A stretch of DNA of 64,000 bases from assembly GCA_035644815.1 (NCBI GenBank), contig DASQNU010000047.1, positions 3,654 to 67,653 on the forward strand. The letters are read 5' to 3'. This stretch comes from Brevibacillus_F sp035644815 (lineage in GTDB: Bacteria; Bacillota; Bacilli; Brevibacillales; Brevibacillaceae). Positions 51,722 to 60,910 of the stretch are shown here, one piece after another. The number at the start of each line of letters is the position of its first letter. Positions within the stretch are counted from its first letter, which is position 1. Position numbers and translations under genes: made by a program. A model generated the notes under the pieces. That model ran no database searches, was not told the DNA's origin, and worked only from the letters and a program-made list of their open reading frames with translations.

Positions 51722-54066
51722 TCCTTCTCCCTCCCGTTTTGAATAGCGCGCCACACCTTTTCCGGAGTGAGCGGCATATCGAGATTTTGTACACCATACG
51801 GTTTCAAGGCGTCCATGACCGCATTGACGACCGCTGGAGGCGCTGCCGTCGTCCCGGTTTCGCCCACACCCTTTGCCCCCAAAGGGTTAACAGGAGATAG
51901 CGTCTCGGTAAAGGCCGATTCGATCATGGGGAAAAACCGGGCTTTTGGCATGGTATAGTCCATGAACGTACCCGAGAGCAGCTGGCCGTTATCGTCATAG
52001 ACTGCTGCCTCCCACAGCGCTTGCCCGACACCTTGGGCAATGCCGCCATGCACCTGTCCTTCCGCCAGCAGCGGATTGATGACCCGCCCCACATCATCGA
52101 CAGCGATATACCGCATCAGAAAGACTTCTCCCGTCTTGGGATCCACTTCAACCACACAAATATGGGTGCCAAACGGATAAACAAAGTTGGCTGGGTCAAA
52201 GAACGACTGCCCTTCCAGCGATGGCTCCACACCCGGCGGCAAATTCCAGGCAAAGTTGGCCGACTTCGCGATTTCCTGGAAGGTTCGCCGTCTGTCCGGG
52301 GCTCCTTTGACCTGAAAGATTCCAGCCGTAAATTCAAGCTCTTCCACGGTTGTCTCCAGCTCATGAGCAGCGATTTTCTTCGCTTTTTCCACGACTCGAT
52401 CCGCCGCGATGGAAACGGCTGCTCCTCCCACGGCTGTGGCGCGCGAACCATACGTCCCCCAGCCCATCGACACGCTTTGGGTATCGCTGTGCACAAGCTC
52501 AATGTCTTCGATGGGAATGCCGAGCTTTTCGGCAACGACTTGGGAAAAAGAGGTCGCCGTCCCTTGCCCGTGCGGAGAGGTGCCTGTAAAGACCGTTACT
52601 TTTCCACTCGGGTGGACTCGCACGGTACTGTTCTCCCAGACTCCTCCCTGAAACCCGATCGCGCCCGCAACTGCTGAAGGACCAAACCCGCACAACTCCA
52701 CATAGGTGGAAAAGCCGATGCCCAGCAGTCTGCCCTGTGATCGCAACGCTTCCTGTTCTTCACGGAGTGCTTGGTAATCTAACATTTCCAATGCCTTGTC
52801 TAAGGTCAGATGGTAATCGCCGCTGTCATAGGTGACCCCCATGGCGTTTCCGTAGGGGAATGCTTCTTTTGGTACAAAGTTGATCCGCCTGACTTCTACG
52901 GGGTCCATCCCGATCTTGCCTGCAAACAGGTCGATGGCCCGCTCGATCTGATAGGTCGCTTCCGGCTTGCCTGCCCCGCGATAGGCATCCGTTGGTGTGG
53001 TGTTCGTATACACGCCATAGGTGACAACAGCAGCCTGCGGAATCTTGTAAGCCCCCGTGACCATCAAGCCAAAATCGATCGTCGGACAGCCAGCACCGAA
53101 AGTGGATAAGTATGCTCCCAGATTGGCGGTATTTTTCACGCGGAGCGCCGTCAGTGTCCCGTCTGCTTTTCCCGCCAGCTCCACCTCAATCACTTCGTCA
53201 CGTCCATGGGTCGTGGCTTGAAAATGCTCTTTGCGCTCCTCCACCCATTTCACCGGACATTTCAATTCACGGGCTGCGCAGGCCACCACTGCTTCTTCCG
53301 AATAGGTAGCGATTTTGGAGCCGAAGCCTCCCCCCACATCCGGCGCAATGATGCGCAGCTTCGATTCCGAGATCCCGAGCACTTCCGCATAGATCATCCG
53401 GTGGATATGCGGATTTTGCGAGGTGCACCAGATGGTCATTTCACCGCCGCCCGGATTGTACTGTGCCACCGCGGCGCGCGTTTCCAACGGATTCGGCACG
53501 ACCCGCTGGTTATAGAAGCGTTCTTTGATCACGACTTCCGCCTGCTCGAAGACCTCATCCGGCACTTCGCCTGCTTTCCACAGGAGCGCTAGGTTGCCCG
53601 GGACATCGTCAAACAGCTGCGGTGCGCCCTCCTGCATGGCCTGCTCCTGCTGGACGGCTGCGGGAAGAACCTCGTAGTCCACCTCGATCAACTCAAGCGC
53701 ATCCTTGGCTACATATCTGTCTTTTGCCACGACAAATGCGATGGTCTCACCGACATAGCGGACTTTGTCTGCCGCCAAGGCCGGCCGATCCTTCGGTTTC
53801 AAATCACAGCCCGGCAAGAACCACATGGCGGGAACAGCTTTCATCTTATCCGCCAGATCTGCTGCTGTGAAAACAGCCGCGACTCCCGGCAATGCACGGG
53901 CTTTGGTCGCATCGATCCGCTTTACCAAGGCATGGGCATGAGGACTGCGTAAAAACGTGCCGTACAGCATTCCCGGCAGCTTGATATCATCGGTAAAGTA
54001 GCCGTTGCCGGTGATGAGCCGCGGATCTTCCTTGCGCTTTACAGGACTTCCAATCATCCCTGCCAT
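51718..54066 (-). CDS. Molybdenum hydroxylase catalytic subunit (form II, CoxL-like)
   Basis: A 782-residue molybdopterin-binding subunit of the xanthine oxidase family. It opens with IGSPVKRKEDPRLITGNGYFTDDI. The active-site loop reads DAYRGAGKPEA, the form II pattern, not the Ser-Cys-containing loop of true CO dehydrogenase; the late GVGETGTTAAPPAVVNA holds the catalytic Glu. Thus hydroxylation of a carbon next to nitrogen, or aldehyde oxidation, is expected. Substrate unknown. Coding is GC-rich, as in the whole operon. Confidence 0.94.
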   Translation of the reverse strand: MAGMIGSPVKRKEDPRLITGNGYFTDDIKLPGMLYGTFLRSPHAHALVKRIDATKARALPGVAAVFTAADLADKMKAVPAMWFLPGCDLKPKDRPALAADKVRYVGETIAFVVAKDRYVAKDALELIEVDYEVLPAAVQQEQAMQEGAPQLFDDVPGNLALLWKAGEVPDEVFEQAEVVIKERFYNQRVVPNPLETRAAVAQYNPGGGEMTIWCTSQNPHIHRMIYAEVLGISESKLRIIAPDVGGGFGSKIATYSEEAVVACAARELKCPVKWVEERKEHFQATTHGRDEVIEVELAGKADGTLTALRVKNTANLGAYLSTFGAGCPTIDFGLMVTGAYKIPQAAVVTYGVYTNTTPTDAYRGAGKPEATYQIERAIDLFAGKIGMDPVEVRRINFVPKEAFPYGNAMGVTYDSGDYHLTLDKALEMLDYQALREEQEALRSQGRLLGIGFSTYVELCGFGPSAVAGAIGFQGGVWENSTVRVHPSGKVTVFTGTSPHGQGTATSFSQVVAEKLGIPIEDIELVHSDTQSVSMGWGTYGSRATAVGGAAVSIAADRVVEKAKKIAAHELETTVEELEFTAGIFQVKGAPDRRRTFQEIAKSANFAWNLPPGVEPSLEGQSFFDPANFVYPFGTHICVVEVDPKTGEVFLMRYIAVDDVGRVINPLLAEGQVHGGIAQGVGQALWEAAVYDDNGQLLSGTFMDYTMPKARFFPMIESAFTETLSPVNPLGAKGVGETGTTAAPPAVVNAVMDALKPYGVQNLDMPLTPEKVWRAIQNGREKE

Positions 54067-54068
54067 CG

Positions 54069-54596
54069 TTACCGTCCCTCCCCGATTTGCAGTGCGTCGG
54101 CCGATTCCTGCTGTGCATCACCCTCAGCCATTAGCTGAGCCGCGTGCTTCACCGCCTCGACGATGAATTGGTAGCCCGTACAACGGCAAATCACTCCTTC
54201 CAGTGCATCCCGGATTTCTTCCTCGCTTGGATTCGGATTTTGCTGGAGCAGCCCAATCGACGCGATCATGACGCCGGGTGTGCAAAAGCCGCACTGCAAT
54301 CCGTGCTTTTCCCAAAAGCTTTGCTGGATCGGATGCAGGTTGCCGACCTCGCCCAGACCCTCGACCGTTGTCACCTGACAGTCAGCCGCCTGCACCGCTA
54401 GCATCGTACAGGATTTGACCGCCTCCCCATTCACCATCACCGTACATGCTCCGCACTGACTGGTATCACATCCGATATGGGTACCGGTCAAATGTAGCGT
54501 TTCGCGCAAAAAATGAACGAGCAGCATGCGCGGCTCCACTTCTTCGCTGTATGCCTTGCCATTTACCGTTACCGAAACTTCCACCTTCGTCGACAT
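54069..54596 (-). CDS. Molybdenum hydroxylase [2Fe-2S] subunit (CoxS-like)
   Basis: A 175-residue small subunit with both clusters: GCDTSQCGACTVMVNG...C for the plant-type site and LQCGFCTPGVMIAS ... CRCTGYQ for the second. It wires the Mo centre to FAD. Start at MSTKVEVSV behind GGAGGTG. A C-terminal tail of about 25 residues (GDAQQESADALQIGEGR) is variable in the family. Confidence 0.95.
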   Translation of the reverse strand: MSTKVEVSVTVNGKAYSEEVEPRMLLVHFLRETLHLTGTHIGCDTSQCGACTVMVNGEAVKSCTMLAVQAADCQVTTVEGLGEVGNLHPIQQSFWEKHGLQCGFCTPGVMIASIGLLQQNPNPSEEEIRDALEGVICRCTGYQFIVEAVKHAAQLMAEGDAQQESADALQIGEGR

Positions 54597-54620
54597 CCTC
54601 ACACCTCCGCGTATCGAACT

Positions 54621-55073
54621 TTACTTTTTGGCGGCGATTTGCTTCATTTCCGCTTCCGCCGACTTGAAAAATTGCCCGAGGACCAATTTGGCGACACCAC
54701 CCATGACGCGCTGTCCGACTGAGGCCAGCACTCCCGTTACTACCACCTCCGTTCGGCAGCTGACGACGACACCCCGCTCCTCCTCTTTCAGGTGCATATG
54801 GGCTGTGGCGTCGATTTCTCCCGGCATCCCCTTTCCTTTCATCAGCAGGCGATAATACGACGGCTCTTCTTGACTGTCCATCCGCACCTGGCCGGTAAAT
54901 AGCCCTTTCACGGGTCCTACACTCAGGCCCATCTCGACGTGGTACACATCATCCTCTGCGCGGACAAAAGATTTGCAGCCTGGAATCGATTTCTTCAGCA
55001 CCTCCTCATCCTGAATCAGCTTCCAGACGACCTCTAGCGGGATGTCGAATACATGGGCGTACTCAATTTGCAC
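54621..55073 (-). CDS. CoxG-type SRPBCC protein
   Basis: A 150-residue SRPBCC/CoxG protein: IPLEVVWKLIQDEEVLKKSIPGCKSF at the start, GLSVGPVKGLFTGQVRM, and the amphipathic C-terminus VMGGVAKLVLGQFFKSAEAEMKQIAAKK. CoxG homologues tether Mo hydroxylases to the membrane or carry quinones. Start is GTG behind AAGGAGAG, 66 bases after the predicted sigma-54 start site; a longer upstream frame would run through the promoter. First gene of the operon. Confidence 0.9.
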   Translation of the reverse strand: MQIEYAHVFDIPLEVVWKLIQDEEVLKKSIPGCKSFVRAEDDVYHVEMGLSVGPVKGLFTGQVRMDSQEEPSYYRLLMKGKGMPGEIDATAHMHLKEEERGVVVSCRTEVVVTGVLASVGQRVMGGVAKLVLGQFFKSAEAEMKQIAAKK

Positions 55074-55150
55074 GTAACTCTCTCCTTTGCGATGAGGTGA
55101 CGATGCGGAAAACCTTTGCGCAACGTTACTAATTGATATGCTTGTATGAA

Positions 55151-55165
55151 GCAATTCTTGTGCCA
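55151..55165 (-). promoter_or_regulatory. Sigma-54 (-24/-12) promoter of the Mo hydroxylase/Pxp operon
   Basis: Minus-strand TGGCACAAGAATTGC followed by T matches the SigL/RpoN consensus TGGCAC-N5-TTGCW exactly, with GG and GC ten bases apart. Transcription would begin near 55139, in the coxG-like leader. Confidence 0.88.
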
Positions 55166-55208
55166 TGCCTTCCATGTTTATCTGACAAGAAAGGAAGCTT
55201 GCCCACCG

Positions 55209-55242
55209 TTGCAATTTTGAAAGGCCTCTTTCAATTTTGAAA
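55209..55242 (-). promoter_or_regulatory. Tandem upstream activator sites of the sigma-54 promoter
   Basis: TTTCAAAATTGAAA (55229-55242) and TTTCAAAATTGCAA (55209-55222) on the minus strand: two copies of a near-palindrome with centres 20 bases (about two helical turns) apart, roughly 77 and 96 bases upstream of the predicted start. Probable binding sites for the activator encoded at 44206. Confidence 0.7.
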
Positions 55243-55250
55243 CGAAAGGG

Positions 55251-55282
55251 AAATAAAAAAGGGCAGCCGCGATGGGCCACCC
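55251..55282 (-). terminator. Terminator of the opp operon
   Basis: Minus-strand GGGTGGCC / GGCTGCCC stem (two wobble pairs, 6-base loop) followed by TTTTTTATTT, just after oppA. Confidence 0.82.
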
Positions 55283-55296
55283 TGATCAACTGCCAG

Positions 55297-56925
55297 CTAT
55301 TCAACAGAAGCATATTCAAAAATCGTATGCCCGATAAAGTTTTTCATTACCCCTTTTACATGCGGCTTCACCAGATAAGAATCCTGATAGAAATAGAGCG
55401 GAATCACCGACATTTCATCCATCAAGAGCTTCTCTGCCTTTGCATAGTTTTCCATCCGCTTGGCCTGATCCTGAATTTCCCGGTTTTCCTGCAGCAATCG
55501 ATCGTACTCCTTATTGCTCCAGCGCGTATCATCAGCCGTATTCACGGTTTCAAACAACGTCAGGTTGGTCATCGGATCCAGGTAATCTCCTGTCCATCCG
55601 TCGCGGGCGATGCTAAAGTTGCCTGCTTCCAATTCGTCCCAGTACACTTTCGATTCCAGCGTCGTAATGCTCACTTCAACCCCAAGGTTTTCTTTCCACA
55701 TGCTTTGCAGCGCTTGGGCGATGTCTTTGTCACTTTGGCTGGCCATGGTCAAAAACTCAATTTCCGGCAGCCCCTTGCCATCTGGATATCCAGCCTCTGC
55801 CAAGAGCTTCTTCGCTTCCTCGACGTTTTCCTCAAACAGATTCCCGACGACATCCCGATATTCCTTATCGGTCTGCACCCCATGCGGCATGCCGTACGGT
55901 ACAAAGCCAAACGCTGGTTTTTCCGTGGATTGCATGACATTTTTCACGATCTGCTCCCGATTAATTGAGATGCCAAATGCTTTTCTTACACGCGGATCAT
56001 CAAACGGCTCACGGGTGGTATTGATATCGAAATAGTACGTCCCGATGCGAGCAGCAGAACTGTATTCCGGTGTATCCTTATATCTTGCCACCGATTCATT
56101 ATTCATGTTGTCCGACACGTCGATCTCATTGTTGGCATAGGCGGCCAATTCCGCTTCCGGCGCTTCGATGAACACGATTTCCAGCGTATCGAGCTGGACT
56201 TTATCCGCCCCCAGATAGTTCGGATTTTTCTTCAACACGTATTTTTGCTTGGGATGGATTTCTGCCAGCGTAAAGGGACCTGTCGACAAATATGTTTCTG
56301 GCGTTTTTGTCCAGTTTTCGTTTCCTTCTACGATATCCTTGCGCACTGGATAGTAGGAAGTCGCACAGAGCAGGTTGAGGAAATACGTGGTGGGATTCTC
56401 CAGCGTTACCTCCAGGGTCAGGTCATCCACGGCTTTTACCCCGACTTCCTCGGCCTTTGCTTTTCCTTCGTTGTAGGCAAGGCCGTTTTTCAAGTAATAC
56501 AGGTCAAAAGCAGCCCCAGACGCCACATCTTTGTTCAATACGCGCTTCCACGAATATTCAAAGTCATGGGCAGTGACGGGCTTACCATCGCTCCACTTGG
56601 CATTCGGGTCGAGTTTGAACGTATATTTGGTGCCCGTCTCATCGAGGATCGTCTCTTTCGCCAGTGCAGGGACAGGTTTTCCGCTCGCGTCAATTTTGTA
56701 GAGTCCGCGAAATAGGTTCTGCAGGACGATCGATGAACGGGAATATACGTTCAATGTAGGATCCAGCGTCTCTGGTTCGGATGGCAACGCATACACAATC
56801 TTTTTCTCTTTTGGCGCTGCAGGAGGTGATTCGGCGCTGTTCTCCGTCGTCGGAGTCGAGCTACATCCGGCAATCAGTGCGGCACCCAATGTGAGCTTCA
56901 TAAACAGGCCCCATAGTTTTTTCAT
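55297..56925 (-). CDS. oppA: Oligopeptide ABC transporter substrate-binding lipoprotein
   Basis: A 542-residue lipoprotein (lipobox AALIAGC) of the SBP_bac_5 family: LPSEPETLDPTLNVYSRSSIVLQNLFRGLY, YTFKLDPNAKWSDGKPVTAHDFEYSWKRVL (signature), LSTGPFTL and FGISINREQIVKNVM. It captures peptides or similar amine-containing ligands outside the cell. It is the last gene of an oppBCDFA order. Neighbouring catabolic operon starts only 220 bases away, so it may import that substrate. Confidence 0.92.
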   Translation of the reverse strand: MKKLWGLFMKLTLGAALIAGCSSTPTTENSAESPPAAPKEKKIVYALPSEPETLDPTLNVYSRSSIVLQNLFRGLYKIDASGKPVPALAKETILDETGTKYTFKLDPNAKWSDGKPVTAHDFEYSWKRVLNKDVASGAAFDLYYLKNGLAYNEGKAKAEEVGVKAVDDLTLEVTLENPTTYFLNLLCATSYYPVRKDIVEGNENWTKTPETYLSTGPFTLAEIHPKQKYVLKKNPNYLGADKVQLDTLEIVFIEAPEAELAAYANNEIDVSDNMNNESVARYKDTPEYSSAARIGTYYFDINTTREPFDDPRVRKAFGISINREQIVKNVMQSTEKPAFGFVPYGMPHGVQTDKEYRDVVGNLFEENVEEAKKLLAEAGYPDGKGLPEIEFLTMASQSDKDIAQALQSMWKENLGVEVSITTLESKVYWDELEAGNFSIARDGWTGDYLDPMTNLTLFETVNTADDTRWSNKEYDRLLQENREIQDQAKRMENYAKAEKLLMDEMSVIPLYFYQDSYLVKPHVKGVMKNFIGHTIFEYASVE

Positions 56926-56980
56926 GTTCTTCCCCCTTTTACCTGTGTATGTATGAAAAACTGCCTGTGAAAGACAGCAT

Positions 56981-57979
56981 TCACCAGGAAACAGATGCGG
57001 TCACCGCATGACAGGCTACTTGATGACCTTTGCCGATCTCTTTCAATCGCGGTTTTTCCTCTTGGCAGGCTTGCACTGCATACGCACAGCGCGAGCGAAA
57101 CGCACACCCGGATGGCGGATCAAGCGGGCTTGGCACATCTCCTTGCAAATGAATCCGTTCACTCTGTTCGGCCAGATCCGGATCGGCGATGGGCAGAGCA
57201 GATAGCAGCGCCTTTGTGTAGGGATGCTGCATGTTGGTATACAGATCGTGAGCGTCCGCAATTTCCACCAGACTGCCCAAATACATCACCCCGACCTTGT
57301 GTGAGATATGCCTCACCATCGACAGGTCGTGGGAAATGAATAGATAGGTCAAGCCGAATTTTTCCTGCAGCTCCTCTAGCATATTGACAACCTGGGCCTG
57401 AATCGACACATCGAGTGCAGAGATCGGCTCGTCGCACACGATAAATTCCGGCTCCACCGCGAGCGCCCTGGCAATCCCGATCCGTTGCCGCTGCCCGCCG
57501 GAAAACTCGTGGGGATAGCGATTGATATGATCCTGTTTGAGTCCGACCAGTTCGACGAGCTCCTTGATACGATCAGTCCGGTCTTTGCCTTTGCAAATCT
57601 GGTGAACATCCAGCGGATCACCGATGATCTCGCCTACCGTCATGCGCGGGTCCAGAGAAGCGTACGGGTCTTGAAAGATCATCTGCATTTTTTTGCGGAA
57701 AGGAAGCAGCTCTTTGTGCTTCAGGCTTTGAATGGCTTTTCCTTGGAACAGGATCTCTCCTTCTGTCGGTTCATACAGCTTGAGAATGGTACGTCCCGCC
57801 GTTGTTTTTCCACAGCCGGATTCGCCCACCAAGCCGAGCGTTTCGCCCTTTTTAATGGAGAAGCTGACATCATCGACTGCCTTGAGCAACCGGGACTGCT
57901 TGCTGAAAAAGCCTTTTTTTACGTCAAAATATTTCTTCAGATTGCGGACTTCGAGCAAGGTTTCATGGATTGGCGCCAC
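56981..57979 (-). CDS. oppF: Oligopeptide ABC transporter ATPase OppF
   Basis: A 332-residue ABC ATPase: Walker A GESGCGKTT, signature FSGGQRQRIGIARAL, Walker B EFIVCDEPISALD, H-loop SHDLSMV, and the oligo-HPY C-terminal extension (SPLDPPSGCAFRSRCAYAV with Cys residues). GTG start behind GGGAG. Forms a heterodimer with OppD. Confidence 0.94.
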   Translation of the reverse strand: MAPIHETLLEVRNLKKYFDVKKGFFSKQSRLLKAVDDVSFSIKKGETLGLVGESGCGKTTAGRTILKLYEPTEGEILFQGKAIQSLKHKELLPFRKKMQMIFQDPYASLDPRMTVGEIIGDPLDVHQICKGKDRTDRIKELVELVGLKQDHINRYPHEFSGGQRQRIGIARALAVEPEFIVCDEPISALDVSIQAQVVNMLEELQEKFGLTYLFISHDLSMVRHISHKVGVMYLGSLVEIADAHDLYTNMQHPYTKALLSALPIADPDLAEQSERIHLQGDVPSPLDPPSGCAFRSRCAYAVQACQEEKPRLKEIGKGHQVACHAVTASVSW

Positions 57980-57994
57980 TGGTACGTCTCCCTT

Positions 57995-58987
57995 CTAGTT
58001 TGCATTAGCGGCTTTGGCAGCTTTTGGATGCATCAGCCAGCATGCAGCACGATGACTCTCTGTCAAGGAAACAGGCACAGGTGACAGCTGGGTGCAGATT
58101 TTCATCGCATGCTCGCACCTTGCTGCAAACGAACAGCCTTTTGGCGGTGAAAGCAAATCAGGCGGACTGCCAGGGATCGGGATCAGCTTTTTCTTTTCCC
58201 CCTCCGTGATTTTGGGCATGGAGCGGATGAGTCCCCACGTGTAGGGATGCTGCGGGCTGTAAAATATTTCTCGGGTGGTTCCTTCCTCTACGATCTGCCC
58301 ACCGTACATGACCGCAATCCGATTGCACATGCTGGCGACGACGCCCAGATCGTGCGTAATTAACACGATGGAGGTATCGAACTTTTTCTTCAAATCACGC
58401 ATGAGATCAAGGATCTGCGCTTGAATCGTCACATCCAGCGCCGTCGTCGGTTCATCAGCAATCAGGAGCTTGGGATTGCAGGAAATGGCCATCGCGATCA
58501 TGACCCGCTGCCTCATCCCGCCGGAGAACTCATGCGGATACTGGTCCAGTCGGCTCTCCGGACTGGGGATCTCCACCAGCTTCAGTACTTCGATGGCTTT
58601 TTTTCGGGCTTCCGCCTTTGAAAGCTTTTGATGAATCCGGATCGGCTCGATGATTTGCTGGCCAATCGTAAACAGCGGATTAAGCGACGTCATCGGGTCT
58701 TGAAAAATCATCCCGATCTCGTTGCCGAGCAGCTTGCGCATTTGTTTGGTATTTACATGCAGCAAGTCTATCCCATCGAAGGTCATCTGCTCCGCTTCCA
58801 CCCTGGCACTGTCGGGCAATAACCTCATCAGCGACAGCATGGATACACTTTTTCCGGAGCCCGACTCTCCGACGATGCCAATCGATTCTCCTTTGTTGAC
58901 ATGAAAGGTAATCCCGCGAACCGCCTGCACTTGTCCGGCATCGATATGAAACGTCGTTTTCAGATTACGCATATCAAGCAGCTTCAT
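57995..58987 (-). CDS. oppD: Oligopeptide ABC transporter ATPase OppD
   Basis: A 330-residue ABC ATPase: Walker A GESGSGKS, signature FSGGMRQRVMIAMAI, Walker B LLIADEPTTALD, H-loop THDLGVV, and the C-terminal LLSPPKGCSFAARCEHAM extension with cysteine ligands typical of the oligopeptide group. It lies 13 bases after oppC. Confidence 0.95.
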   Translation of the reverse strand: MKLLDMRNLKTTFHIDAGQVQAVRGITFHVNKGESIGIVGESGSGKSVSMLSLMRLLPDSARVEAEQMTFDGIDLLHVNTKQMRKLLGNEIGMIFQDPMTSLNPLFTIGQQIIEPIRIHQKLSKAEARKKAIEVLKLVEIPSPESRLDQYPHEFSGGMRQRVMIAMAISCNPKLLIADEPTTALDVTIQAQILDLMRDLKKKFDTSIVLITHDLGVVASMCNRIAVMYGGQIVEEGTTREIFYSPQHPYTWGLIRSMPKITEGEKKKLIPIPGSPPDLLSPPKGCSFAARCEHAMKICTQLSPVPVSLTESHRAACWLMHPKAAKAANAN

Positions 58988-59000
58988 ATGGAACCCCCTT

Positions 59001-59975
59001 TTATTTCTTCAGCCTTGGGTCAAGGGCGTCGCGCAGGCCGTCCCCGATAAAGTTGAGGGCAAACATCGTGATGCTGATCGCCAGCGCCGGAAAGAGCATC
59101 TGATACGGCTGGGTAAAGATCGTCGGGATCGCATCGTTGACGAGCGTGCCCCAGCTGGCAATCGGCACTTGAATTCCGATACCAAGAAAGCTCAAGAATG
59201 CCTCCGAGAATATGGCGGAGGGAACCAGAAAGGTCACGGTCACAATAATCGGACCCATGCTATTGGGAATGAGATGCTTGAACAGGATGCGCAGGTTGGA
59301 GGAGCCAATCGAACGGGCTGCGAGCGCATACTCCTGATGCTTCAGCGTCACCACCTGTGACCGGACAATCCGCGCCGTCCCGATCCAGGAGGTCAGGCAT
59401 AAGGCGATCAGGATGCTCTGCACGCTATTGCCCAGAAACATCATCACCAAAATGATATAAAGCAGATCAGGGATGCCGATCATCATATCGACAATGCGCA
59501 TCATCACCATATCGACCCGGCCGCCGAAATATCCGGAAATCCCGCCATAGATGACCCCGATCACCATATTGATGGCAGCCGCCACAAAACCGATCAACAG
59601 GCTGATTCTCGCCCCATACAACGTCCGGACGAAGATATCGCGGCCAAACTTGTCTGTGCCAAACCAATGCTCAGCGGACGGTGCCTGGTTGCCTTCTTCC
59701 AGCTTTTGTCCATCGTATGTATATTCCGAAAAGATCGGGCCAAAGATCGCGGCAATGGCCATGACCACAACCACGCAAAGCCCGAACATGGCGAGGCGGT
59801 CCTTTTGAAACCTAGCCCAGGCATCCTGCCAATACGATTTGCTCGGTCGTGCGATCAGCTCGTTGCTTTGTTTATCCGATGCGTCCAGTTTTTCGAAAAG
59901 TTCATCCGGAAGCTCGTCATAGCGATCCCCATCGCGGTTATCATGGAACTGCTTCGTTTGTATGGAATTGATCAT
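59001..59975 (-). CDS. oppC: Oligopeptide ABC transporter permease OppC
   Basis: A 324-residue permease with a long cytoplasmic N-terminus (about 70 residues), six helices and the loop EYALAARSIGSSNLRILFKHLIPNS for ATPase contact; the ending GDGLRDALDPRLK is the usual OppC/DppC terminus. Ribosome binding site GTAGGTG. It follows oppB after 8 bases. Confidence 0.94.
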   Translation of the reverse strand: MINSIQTKQFHDNRDGDRYDELPDELFEKLDASDKQSNELIARPSKSYWQDAWARFQKDRLAMFGLCVVVVMAIAAIFGPIFSEYTYDGQKLEEGNQAPSAEHWFGTDKFGRDIFVRTLYGARISLLIGFVAAAINMVIGVIYGGISGYFGGRVDMVMMRIVDMMIGIPDLLYIILVMMFLGNSVQSILIALCLTSWIGTARIVRSQVVTLKHQEYALAARSIGSSNLRILFKHLIPNSMGPIIVTVTFLVPSAIFSEAFLSFLGIGIQVPIASWGTLVNDAIPTIFTQPYQMLFPALAISITMFALNFIGDGLRDALDPRLKK

Positions 59976-59983
59976 GTCATCAC

Positions 59984-60910
59984 CTACTCATCCATTTTTA
60001 CGCGGCGGTCGATTACGGCATAAAGGATATCCACGATGAGATTGCACACAATGATGAACACTCCAAAAAAGACTGTCATGCCCAAAATGACCGAATAATC
60101 TCGATCCGCGATGCTAGTCACGAAATCTCTTCCTATACCTGGGATAGAAAAGATACGTTCTATTACGAAGCTGCCTGTCAGCAAAACGGCGACCAGCGGA
60201 CCCAGATAGGTCACAATTGGAATGATCGCATTTTTCAAGGCATGCTTGCAGATAACGGACAGCTCATGCACCCCCTTGGCTCTCGCCGTACGGATATAGT
60301 CATGACGCATCACTTCGAGCATGCTCGAGCGCATCAGCCGGGCGATATACGCGATCGGACCAAAGGAAAGTCCGGCTACCGGCAAGATATAATGCTTCCA
60401 GCTGGTGAGTCCAAATGTGGGGAGTAGCTTCAATACGACCGCAAATAAAAACAGAAGGAGAACAGACAGGACAAAGTTGGGGATGGAGATGCCTACCGTC
60501 GCGATGATCATCGAGAGCCAGTCTGGCCAACGTCCCCTTTTCGTAGCGGAAATGATCCCAAGCGGAATCCCGATCAGCAGCGCAACGACGATGGCGATCA
60601 ACCCGACCTTCGCCGAAACGGGAAAGCCTTGCTTGATCAATTCATTCACACTGATGTCCTGCTGCTTGAACGAAATGCCAAAATCTCCTTTTGCTAGATT
60701 CTTGAGATAGTTGACGTACTGGACCGTTACCGGCTCATCCAGCCCGTATTTTTCCTGAATTTTCGCGAGAACGCTTTTGGGAATTTTCCGCTCCTCCGCA
60801 GGACTGAATGGCCCGCCCGGGATCGCGTGCATCAGGAAAAACGTTACCGTGGTCAGGACAAACATGGTGACAAGACCAGCAAATATTCGTTTCATGATGT
60901 ATTTGCCCAT
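59984..60910 (-). CDS. oppB: Oligopeptide ABC transporter permease OppB
   Basis: A 308-residue permease starting MGKYIMKRIFAGLVTMFVLTTVTFFLMHAIPGGPF, with the conserved YGLDEPVTVQYVNYL extracellular loop and the EAA-type loop HDYIRTARAKGVHELSVICKHALKNA. First gene of the operon, about 160 bases behind a SigA-type promoter. Confidence 0.94.
   Translation of the reverse strand: MGKYIMKRIFAGLVTMFVLTTVTFFLMHAIPGGPFSPAEERKIPKSVLAKIQEKYGLDEPVTVQYVNYLKNLAKGDFGISFKQQDISVNELIKQGFPVSAKVGLIAIVVALLIGIPLGIISATKRGRWPDWLSMIIATVGISIPNFVLSVLLLFLFAVVLKLLPTFGLTSWKHYILPVAGLSFGPIAYIARLMRSSMLEVMRHDYIRTARAKGVHELSVICKHALKNAIIPIVTYLGPLVAVLLTGSFVIERIFSIPGIGRDFVTSIADRDYSVILGMTVFFGVFIIVCNLIVDILYAVIDRRVKMDE

Noticed and set aside
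52021..52677. Plus-strand frame of 218 codons in the Mo subunit gene
   Set aside because: Antisense shadow of a GC-rich gene; no start signal.
51718..54066. Carbon monoxide dehydrogenase
   Set aside because: The active-site loop is AYRGAGK (form II), lacking the Cys-containing loop of true aerobic CO dehydrogenases.
55237..55968. Plus-strand frame of 243 codons over oppA
   Set aside because: Antisense to oppA and crosses the opp terminator and the activator sites.
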